Shown piece by piece: positions 1-6,012 of a DNA stretch of 8,181 bases (within the stretch, counting starts at the first letter, position 1; the number at the start of each line of letters is the position of its first letter). Below the pieces are notes generated by a model, which searched no databases, was not told where the DNA came from, and saw only the letters and a list, made by a program, of their open reading frames with translations. The stretch is from an uncultured bacterium (GTDB taxonomy: Bacteria; Pseudomonadota; Gammaproteobacteria; Burkholderiales; Burkholderiaceae_F). The translations under genes were made by a program, and so were the position numbers. The stretch lies in contig CAJMRV010000075.1 in NCBI GenBank assembly GCA_905215795.1, forward strand, positions 1 through 8,181. Direction: 5' to 3'.

Positions 1-91
1 GACGGCGGAGGGACGGACCGGCCCGCGGCCGTCTCCCTCCGTGATCCTGACCGTCCAATTCTAGCCGTCTTTTCCTCCCGGAGGTGGAGCC

Positions 92-111
92 GCCGTCCGC
101 TTTCGGACGGC
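92..111. other. GC-rich hairpin upstream of hrpA
   Basis: GCCGTCCG (92-99) and CGGACGGC (104-111) form a perfect 8-bp stem around the loop CTTT. Neither side is followed by a run of T, so it is not a canonical rho-independent terminator. It could be the remnant of a terminator for an upstream gene, or part of a transcript leader. The inverted repeat is certain; its role is inferred. Confidence 0.45.
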
Positions 112-129
112 CCCGCCCGACGCGGCGGT

Positions 130-135
130 TAAAAT
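130..135 (+). promoter_or_regulatory. Possible -10 box for hrpA
   Basis: TAAAAT matches the sigma-70 -10 consensus at five of six positions and sits in a short AT-rich island within very GC-rich DNA. The hexamer 17 nt upstream lies inside the 92-111 hairpin and does not resemble TTGACA, so this is only a candidate. If it is used, the leader would be about 100 nt long and would contain the 156-184 hairpin. Confidence 0.2.
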
Positions 136-155
136 AGAGTCCCGCCCCGGGCGTC

Positions 156-184
156 GAGCCCCTCCGTTTCCGGAGGCGCGGCTC
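156..184 (+). other. Bulged stem-loop in the hrpA 5' leader
   Basis: GAGCC (156-160) followed by CCTCCG (161-166) pairs with CGGAGG (171-176) and GGCTC (180-184). This gives 11 base pairs around a TTTC loop, with a 3-nt bulge CGC at 177-179. No T-run follows. It lies about 55 nt before the hrpA start and downstream of the candidate -10 box, so it is probably a structured element of the leader RNA. A role in mRNA stability or in feedback by the helicase is conceivable but unsupported. Confidence 0.4.
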
Positions 185-238
185 CGTCCGCCGGCACATA
201 CGCAACATCAGAACAGAATTCCAAATAAAGTCCGAAGC

Positions 239-3200
239 ATGAACAACAGTGCCCTTTTCAACGCGTTCGCCAAAGTCAAGTCCGAAGTGGAGGAGGCCGT
301 CAGCGCTCGTCGCGAGCGCGACGAGAAGGAACGCCTCCGTGAGGAGAAGGCCCGCATCGAGGCCAAGCGTGAGGCTCGCGAGAAGGAACGCCGCGCATAT
401 CTGAAGAAGGCCGAGGAAGCCGAAAAGGCGCTCGAGGCGGAACGCGCCCGGGCTGAACGCCGCCGCGAGGCGGCGAAGGCCGCCTCCACCTCCTCGGATT
501 CTTCCGACCGTGAATCCCCGGCCCGCGGCGGCCGTCGTGACGGCGGCGCCGGAGAACGGGGCCGAAAGCCCGCCCGCGGCCGCGGCGACGGACGTCGGGA
601 GCAGAACCGAGACGCCGCCGGGGGACGAAACGGCCGTGGTGCTCGTGGTGCCCGCGGCGGTCGTGACGCCCGTGATGTCCGCTCGGAGCGCGGCGGCAGG
701 TCCGCCGGCAAGGCCGCCGGTCTGGGCGCCCTCAAGGAGGCAGTGCGTGAACGCGAGTCCCGCCGTCCCTGGATCGAGCGCCGCAATCCCATCCCGCCCT
801 TCAAGCTCATGGCCGGACTGCCCGTTTCCGAACGCGGCGACGAGCTCGTCCGCATGATCCGCGAGAACCAGGTCTCGATCGTCTGCGGCGAGACCGGCTC
901 GGGCAAGACCACCCAGCTCCCGAAGATCGCCCTCATGGCGGGCTGCGGCACGAAGGGGCGCATCGCCCACACGCAGCCGCGCCGCATCGCCGCGAGCTCG
1001 ATCGCCAAGCGCATCGCCGAGGAGATGAAGACGCCCCTCGGCGAGGTCGTGGGCTACAAGGTCCGCTTCAGTGACCACACCGAGCCCGGCGCCACCATCA
1101 AGCTGATGACCGACGGCATCCTGCTCGCCGAGACCCAGACCGACCCGCTGCTGCGCGCCTACGACACGATCATCATCGACGAGGCGCACGAACGCTCGAT
1201 CAACATCGACTTCCTGCTCGGCTACCTCAAGCGCCTGATCCTCAAGCGTCCCGAACTCAAGGTGATCATCACCTCGGCGACGATCGACGCGGAGCGCTTC
1301 TCCGAACACTTCACCACCGCCGCCGGCCCCGCACCGATCGCGATGGTCTCCGGGCGAACCTATCCCGTTGAAATCCGTTACCGGCCCCTCGAGGACGTCG
1401 ACGACAGCGACGACGCCACGCTGCTCGACGCCATCGACCGTGCGGTCGACGAGCTTGAAAGGACCGGCCGCGGCGACATCCTCGTCTTCCTCCCGGGCGA
1501 ACGGGAGATCCGCGAGGCCGCCGACCAGCTCAGAAAGACGCGTAATCCCCGCACGACCGAGGTGCTCCCGCTCTTCGCGCGCCTGAGCGCCGCCGAACAG
1601 GAGCGCGTCTTCAAGCCGGGCGCCCTGCGCCGCATCGTCCTCGCGACGAACGTCGCCGAAACCTCCATCACGGTCCCCGGCATCCGCTTCGTCGTCGACA
1701 CGGGCCTGGCCCGCGTCAACCGCTATTCCTACCGGAACAAGGTCGAGCAGCTCCACATCGAGCCGATCAGCCAGGCCGCCGCCAATCAGCGCGCGGGCCG
1801 CTGCGGCCGCACGGCCGACGGCGTGTGCATCCGCCTTTATTCCGAAGAGGACTTCGCCCGCCGTCCCGAGTTCACCGATCCGGAGATCCTCCGCTCGAAC
1901 CTCGCGGGCGTCATCCTGCGCGCCACCGCCCTCAAGCTGGGCGACGTGCGCGAGTTCCCGTTCGTCTCCGCCCCGCCGCCCAAGGCCTTCGCCGACGGCT
2001 TCGCGCTCCTGCGCGAGCTCGACGCACTCGACGACGACGGACGCCTCACCCGCATCGGCCGCGAGATCTCCCGCCTGCCCGTGGACCCGCGCTTCGCGCG
2101 CATGCTCCTCGCCGGTCATGAGCGCGACGCGCTCCGCGAGCTCCTCGTGATCTGCTCGGGCCTGAGCATCCAGGATCCGCGCGAACGGCCGCAGGAACGC
2201 CAGCAGGCCGCCGACGAGGCCCACAAGGTCTTCTCGGACAAGGAATCCGACTTCATGAGCTATCTCAAGCTCTGGAAGTGGGTTGAGGACGCTTTCCGCA
2301 ACAAGGAGAGCAACAGGAAGCTCGAACAGCGCCTCCACCAGCACTTCCTCTCCGTGAAGCGCCTGCGCGAATGGCGCGAGGTCTACCGCCAGCTCGAACG
2401 CATGGTGGGCGAGCTCGACTGGCGCATCAACACCGCGGAGGCCAACTCCGAGGCGATCCACCGCTCGCTCCTGGCGGGCCTGCTCGGCAACATCGGCTCC
2501 AAGGCGGTCAACTCCGACTTCAAGGCGCCGCCCTACAATGGTGCGCGCGGCATCAAGTTCTGGCTGTGGCCGGGCTCCGTGCGCGCGAAGAAGGGTGGAC
2601 GCTGGATCATGGCGGCCGAGCTCATCGACACGCAGCGCCTCTATGCACGCGAGGTCGCAGAAATCCAGCCCGAATGGATCGAGGCGGAGGCGGGCACGCT
2701 CATCAAGAAGCACCGCTCCGACCCGCACTGGGAGAAGCGCCGCGGTGAAGTGGTCGCCTCCGAGAAGGGGCCCCTCTACGGGCTCACCGTCTATCAGGGC
2801 CGTTCCGTGGGACTTGCGCCCCACGACCCGGCGCTCGCCCGAGAGATCTTCATCCGCCAGGCGCTCGTCGAGGAGGACCTCGACATCGAGCCCTCCTTCT
2901 ACAAGAAGAACCGCAGGTTGATCGCCCAGATCGAGGAGCTTGAACACAAGACGCGCCGTCCCGACGTGCTCGTCGACGACGAGCTGCTCTTCGCCTTCTA
3001 CGACGAGAGGCTCCCCGCGGACGTCTGCTCGAGCGTGACCCTTAAGACCTACCTGAAGGCCAACCCCGGGGCTGAACGCGCCGGCGCCGAGAAGTCGCTC
3101 GTGATGACGCGGGAGGATCTGATGCGCCATGACGCGGGCAACGTGCTCGACATCTTCCCGAAGAACCTCACCCAGGGCGGCGTCACCATGGAGCTCGGCT

Positions 3201-4546
3201 ACCACTTCGAACCGGGCAGCCCGCGCGACGGCGTCACCATGACGGTGCCGCTCTACGCGCTCAACCAGGTCGACGCCGTGGCCGCCGAATGGCTTGTCCT
3301 CGGCATGGTCAAGGAGAAGTGCGCCGCGCTCATCAAGTCGCTCCCGCAGAAGATCCGCCGCCACCTCATTCCGCTCCAGGCCTACGCCGAGGGGTTCTAT
3401 TCACGCGTCTACGCCTCGCCCCGTCCCGGGACGGGCTTCCTCGAGGTGCTCTCCGAGGACATCCGCACGCAGACGGGCGTGGAGTGCTATCCCAAGGACT
3501 TCAAGGTCGAGCAGCTCCCGCCGCACCTCCTGATGAACTTCAAGGTGGTCGACGACCGCGGCATCCAGATCGGGATGAGCCGCAGCCTCGCCGAACTCAA
3601 GGCGGAGTTCCGCCAGGAGGCGAGCGAGAGCTTCCAGGCCGTCGCCTCCCACGAGGGGGCGCTCGAGGCCGCGGGCGACGAGCTCATCTCGGGCTGGACC
3701 TTCGGCGAGCTTCCAGAGCTCCTCGAGATCAAGCGGGGCGGCCAGACCCTGATCGGTCATCCGGCCCTCGTCGACGTCGGCACGGGGTGCCGTCTCGAGG
3801 TGTTCGACGACCCCGAGGAGGCCCATGAGAAACACATGAAGGGGCTCATGCGCCTCTTCAAGATCGCTCTGAAGGAGCAGGTCCGCTACATCGAGCGCGA
3901 ACTCCGCGACGTCGGCCGCCTGCAGATGCAGGTCGCCGCCGTGCCCGCCCTCGGGAAGCGCTTCGACTCCACCGACGGCTTGATCGAGGAGATCGTGGAC
4001 GCCACGCTGACGGCGAGCGCGCTCGTGCAGCCCCTGCCGGTCGATGCCGAAAGCTTCAGCGAACGCCGCGAGGAGACCAAGGCGAGGATCGTCCTCGTGA
4101 GCGGCGAGCTCCACAGGCTCCTCAAGGAGATCGCCGAGGCCGCCTCCCCGATCCCCTCCAAGCTCAAGAAGCTCGACGGGGAGCCGATCGCACGCGACGT
4201 CACGGCCCAGCTCGAGAGCCTCTTCCCGCCGCACTTCTTCGTGAAGGTGCCCCTCGAGCAGCTCCGCCACTATCCGCGCTACCTCAAGGCGGTGGACTGG
4301 CGCCTGGACCGCTACCGCGACGCGCCGGAGCGCGACCGCGAGCACCAGGGCGCGATCGAGCGCCTGATGGCCCCCTACTGGAGGAAGCTCTCCTCGAGGA
4401 AGGGCCGCTACGACGCCAACCTCGAACGCTTCTTCTGGATGGTCCAGGAGCTGCGCGTCTCGCTCTTCGCTCAGAAGCTGCGCACGCCGATGCCGGTCAG
4501 TGTGAAACGACTTGAACGCGTCTGGCAGACCATCGAGCGGATGTAG
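239..4546 (+). CDS. hrpA: ATP-dependent DEAH-box RNA helicase HrpA
   Basis: This is a cytoplasmic 3'-5' RNA helicase; the E. coli protein has been linked to mRNA processing and rescue of stalled or collided ribosomes. Visible motifs are Walker A GETGSGKT (217-224), DEAH (314-317), SAT (346-348), ATNVAET (469-475) and QRAGRCGR (517-524). An HA2 region follows at about 580-690, an OB-fold at about 740-820, and the large HrpA-specific DUF3418 domain from about 845 to the end, finishing with the typical WMVQELRVSLFAQ block. At 1435 residues it exceeds the roughly 1300 of E. coli HrpA, mainly because of its N-terminus. Residues 14-80 are a highly charged probable coiled coil, and 91-162 are rich in Arg and Gly, with more CGT/CGA/GGT codons than the rest. 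The ATG at 239 has only a weak ribosome-binding site, but no other start lies near. The helicase core is intact and looks active. Confidence 0.97.
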   Translation: MNNSALFNAFAKVKSEVEEAVSARRERDEKERLREEKARIEAKREAREKERRAYLKKAEEAEKALEAERARAERRREAAKAASTSSDSSDRESPARGGRRDGGAGERGRKPARGRGDGRREQNRDAAGGRNGRGARGARGGRDARDVRSERGGRSAGKAAGLGALKEAVRERESRRPWIERRNPIPPFKLMAGLPVSERGDELVRMIRENQVSIVCGETGSGKTTQLPKIALMAGCGTKGRIAHTQPRRIAASSIAKRIAEEMKTPLGEVVGYKVRFSDHTEPGATIKLMTDGILLAETQTDPLLRAYDTIIIDEAHERSINIDFLLGYLKRLILKRPELKVIITSATIDAERFSEHFTTAAGPAPIAMVSGRTYPVEIRYRPLEDVDDSDDATLLDAIDRAVDELERTGRGDILVFLPGEREIREAADQLRKTRNPRTTEVLPLFARLSAAEQERVFKPGALRRIVLATNVAETSITVPGIRFVVDTGLARVNRYSYRNKVEQLHIEPISQAAANQRAGRCGRTADGVCIRLYSEEDFARRPEFTDPEILRSNLAGVILRATALKLGDVREFPFVSAPPPKAFADGFALLRELDALDDDGRLTRIGREISRLPVDPRFARMLLAGHERDALRELLVICSGLSIQDPRERPQERQQAADEAHKVFSDKESDFMSYLKLWKWVEDAFRNKESNRKLEQRLHQHFLSVKRLREWREVYRQLERMVGELDWRINTAEANSEAIHRSLLAGLLGNIGSKAVNSDFKAPPYNGARGIKFWLWPGSVRAKKGGRWIMAAELIDTQRLYAREVAEIQPEWIEAEAGTLIKKHRSDPHWEKRRGEVVASEKGPLYGLTVYQGRSVGLAPHDPALAREIFIRQALVEEDLDIEPSFYKKNRRLIAQIEELEHKTRRPDVLVDDELLFAFYDERLPADVCSSVTLKTYLKANPGAERAGAEKSLVMTREDLMRHDAGNVLDIFPKNLTQGGVTMELGYHFEPGSPRDGVTMTVPLYALNQVDAVAAEWLVLGMVKEKCAALIKSLPQKIRRHLIPLQAYAEGFYSRVYASPRPGTGFLEVLSEDIRTQTGVECYPKDFKVEQLPPHLLMNFKVVDDRGIQIGMSRSLAELKAEFRQEASESFQAVASHEGALEAAGDELISGWTFGELPELLEIKRGGQTLIGHPALVDVGTGCRLEVFDDPEEAHEKHMKGLMRLFKIALKEQVRYIERELRDVGRLQMQVAAVPALGKRFDSTDGLIEEIVDATLTASALVQPLPVDAESFSERREETKARIVLVSGELHRLLKEIAEAASPIPSKLKKLDGEPIARDVTAQLESLFPPHFFVKVPLEQLRHYPRYLKAVDWRLDRYRDAPERDREHQGAIERLMAPYWRKLSSRKGRYDANLERFFWMVQELRVSLFAQKLRTPMPVSVKRLERVWQTIERM

Positions 4547-4590
4547 AGCGGCGCTCCGGTTACTGCGTCAAGAACTCCGGGCGGGTCGGG

Positions 4591-4682
4591 ATTTACCCTG
4601 AATTAACACATTTTGTTACATTTGACGGCCTCCCCTGTGGAAAAAGGGGGGCGGCGCCCGCTCGGTAACATTAAACTTATGC
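4591..4682 (+). promoter_or_regulatory. AT-rich probable promoter region for the pbpG-like gene
   Basis: Within a GC-rich window, 4591-4626 and 4665-4682 are clearly AT-rich, as expected for a promoter. TAACA (4604-4608) and TGTTA (4614-4618) form a perfect inverted repeat with a 5-nt spacer, a possible operator. A related TAACATT recurs at 4666-4672. Weak hexamers such as TTACCC (4593-4598) and TTACAT (4616-4621), 17 nt apart, can be proposed, but no strong -35/-10 pair is present. I see no clear terminator for hrpA here, so read-through from hrpA is possible. Confidence 0.3.
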
Positions 4683-4711
4683 GTTGTTCCCATGATGGAC
4701 GTGAGGTTTTC

Positions 4712-4762
4712 ATGACTCTTCCCGTCCGTTGCCACCGCAAACAGCTGGAAGAAGAATCGTGA
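4712..4762 (+). CDS. Possible 16-codon leader ORF overlapping the pbpG-like start
   Basis: ATG at 4712 is preceded by GAGG (4703-4706) at a 5-nt spacing, the best ribosome-binding site in this gap. It opens a 16-residue peptide, MTLPVRCHRKQLEEES, ending with TGA at 4760-4762. That stop overlaps the GTG start of the next gene as GTGA, a classic arrangement for translational coupling. The same frame also opens at ATG 4679, but that codon has no ribosome-binding site. The peptide resembles nothing I recognise, and an ORF this short can arise by chance. If real, its likely role is to regulate translation of the endopeptidase, not to make a functional product. Confidence 0.35.
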   Translation: MTLPVRCHRKQLEEES

Positions 4763-5856
4763 AATTCCGCCTCCAATCGATCAGCGCGATGATCTCCGCG
4801 CTCTTCGTCGGGCTCGCCCTTGCCGCGGGCCCCATAGGCGCGGCAGCCCAGCCTGCGCAGACGAAGGCCACGAGCCAGACGGTCCAGAAGAAGGCCGTCG
4901 CCAAGAAGGCCGTGGCGAAGAAGCCCGCGGTCAGGAAGACCGCCGCCAAGAAGACGACCGCCAAGACGGCCAAGAAGCGCGTCGTCCAGAAGAAGACCGT
5001 CAGGAAGACGCGTCGCGTTGTGCGCCGCACCGGCCCCTCCCAGGCCACGCTCGCCGGGCTGAGGAAGACGCCCGATCCGCTCGCCCTCTCGAGTTCCGTC
5101 GCGTACATCGTCGACGAGAACACCGGCGAGGAGCTTTTCAACAAGAACGCCGGGGTCGAACTCCCGATCGCCTCCGTGACCAAGCTCATGACCGCCGTCG
5201 TGCTCGCCGAGGCGAAGCTCCCCATGCAGGAGAAGATCCGCATCACGCGTGCCGACTACGTCCGCTCGTTCGCCCACTCGAACCTGCGCAACGGCATGGT
5301 CATGACGCGCGAGGCCGTCCTGAAGGCCGCCCTGATGTCGAGCGACAACCGTGCCGCCCACGCGCTCGCCCGCACGTATCCGGGCGGGATGTCCGTGTTT
5401 GTTCGCAAGATGAATGAGAAGGCCAGGGAGCTCGGCATGACCGACAGCACCTTCGCCGACCCCACCGGGCTCGACAACCGCAACCACTCCACCGCCCGCG
5501 ACCTCGCCAAGCTGGTGAGCGCCGCCCATGAGTATCCCGAGATCCGCATGGCCTCGACGCTTCCCGCCGCGCGCCTGCGCGCCGGGCGTTCGGTGATCAA
5601 CCTGCACACGACCAACCGCCTGATCGGGGATCCCACCTGGAACATCGGCGTCCAGAAGACCGGATTCACGACGGCTGCGGGACGCTGCATGGTCCTGCAG
5701 AGCCAGGTCGGCGAGAGGAACGTCGTCATGGTCGTCCTCGACAGTCCCAACAGCGCCCAGCGTGCGACCGACATGCGCATCATGCGCAACTACGTCGCCA
5801 CCCAGGACAAGTTCAACCGCGCCTTCACTGAAGCAACGCCCTACGAACTGTTCTGA
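4759..5856 (+). CDS. pbpG: D-alanyl-D-alanine endopeptidase, PBP7/PbpG-like (peptidase S11)
   Basis: This is a periplasmic serine penicillin-binding protein that cleaves D-Ala-meso-DAP cross-links in peptidoglycan during wall remodelling. All three catalytic motifs are present: S139-V-T-K142, S195-D-N197 and K300-T-G302. The surroundings (PIASVTKLMTA, SSDNRAAHALA, QKTGFTTAAGRCMV) resemble PbpG more than the larger D,D-carboxypeptidases DacA/DacC, and the length of 365 residues without an obvious C-terminal amphipathic anchor agrees. Residues 1-30 are a signal peptide with probable cleavage after GAAA. Residues 36-90 are a Lys/Ala/Arg-rich, histone H1-like linker. I chose GTG at 4759 because GGAAGAAG lies just upstream and the signal peptide then begins correctly. 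A TTG at 4729 in the same frame would add ten residues but has no ribosome-binding site. A terminator follows, so the gene is the last of its unit. Confidence 0.92.
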   Translation: MKFRLQSISAMISALFVGLALAAGPIGAAAQPAQTKATSQTVQKKAVAKKAVAKKPAVRKTAAKKTTAKTAKKRVVQKKTVRKTRRVVRRTGPSQATLAGLRKTPDPLALSSSVAYIVDENTGEELFNKNAGVELPIASVTKLMTAVVLAEAKLPMQEKIRITRADYVRSFAHSNLRNGMVMTREAVLKAALMSSDNRAAHALARTYPGGMSVFVRKMNEKARELGMTDSTFADPTGLDNRNHSTARDLAKLVSAAHEYPEIRMASTLPAARLRAGRSVINLHTTNRLIGDPTWNIGVQKTGFTTAAGRCMVLQSQVGERNVVMVVLDSPNSAQRATDMRIMRNYVATQDKFNRAFTEATPYELF

Positions 5857-5888
5857 CGGAACGCACGTCCTGAACACACCGCCCATGT

Positions 5889-5921
5889 CCCCGGAAGGCC
5901 CTCCGCCCTCCGGGGATTTTT
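5889..5921 (+). terminator. Rho-independent terminator after the pbpG-like gene
   Basis: CCCCGGA (5889-5895) pairs with TCCGGGG (5909-5915), and the stem can extend by two more pairs across a mismatch. It is followed by ATTTTTC. It lies about 30 nt after the TGA of the endopeptidase gene, on the correct strand. Confidence 0.85.
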
Positions 5922-5951
5922 CATTGAGGAGCGCGCCATGCGCCATCCCTG

Positions 5952-5988
5952 AAAAGACGGAAGCCCCGTCGTTGCCGACAGGGCTTCC
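5952..5988 (-). terminator. Rho-independent terminator of the convergent Fe-S protein gene
   Basis: GGAAGCCC (5959-5966) pairs with GGGCTTCC (5981-5988). The inner arms GTCG (5968-5971) and CGAC (5976-5979) pair around TTGC, with one C·A mismatch between the two stems. Read on the minus strand, the hairpin is followed by GTCTTTTC. It begins 24 nt after the TGA of the 6013-8013 gene. With the 5889-5921 hairpin it separates two convergent transcripts. Confidence 0.85.
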
Positions 5989-6012
5989 TCATTGAATCGG
6001 ATTGTCGCCGGG

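Larger units (their letters stand above)
1..238. other. Non-coding leader region upstream of hrpA
   Basis: No convincing gene is visible here. One + frame is open from the window edge to a TAG at 62-64 and could be the last 20 codons of an upstream gene, but the peptide is low in information and I do not call it. The stretch is very GC-rich and holds several inverted repeats. GGAGGGA (7-13) can pair with TCCCTCC (34-40), and two stronger hairpins lie at 92-111 and 156-184. From about 185 to 238 the base composition becomes more AT-rich, as expected just before a start codon. TAAAAT at 130-135 resembles a -10 box but has no matching -35 element at the usual spacing. Confidence 0.5.

Noticed and set aside
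2..64. Possible 3' end of an upstream + strand gene, reading to a TAG at 62-64
   Set aside because: Only about 20 low-information residues are visible, other frames are similarly open, and no terminator with a T-run follows, so it cannot be supported.
228..287. The 10-nt direct repeat AAGTCCGAAG at 228-237 and 278-287, flanking the hrpA start
   Set aside because: It is short, the second copy is within coding sequence, and no duplicated flank or mobile-element boundary accompanies it; chance is the simplest explanation.
3401..4345. A 314-codon minus-strand open frame inside hrpA
   Set aside because: It is antisense to the DUF3418 part of hrpA, which aligns well by memory with E. coli HrpA; the frame is a by-product of GC bias.
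4649..4659. Small GC hairpin GGGC-GGC-GCCC as a terminator for hrpA
   Set aside because: The stem is only 4 bp and no T-run follows, so it does not qualify as a rho-independent terminator.
4729..4758. An upstream TTG start that would extend the endopeptidase by ten residues
   Set aside because: No ribosome-binding site precedes the TTG, while the GTG at 4759 has GGAAGAAG at a suitable distance and begins a normal signal peptide.
4603..5946. A 447-codon open frame on the minus strand opposite the pbpG-like gene
   Set aside because: It is antisense to a gene with all three penicillin-binding motifs, runs through the promoter gap and the terminator, and has no recognisable domain.
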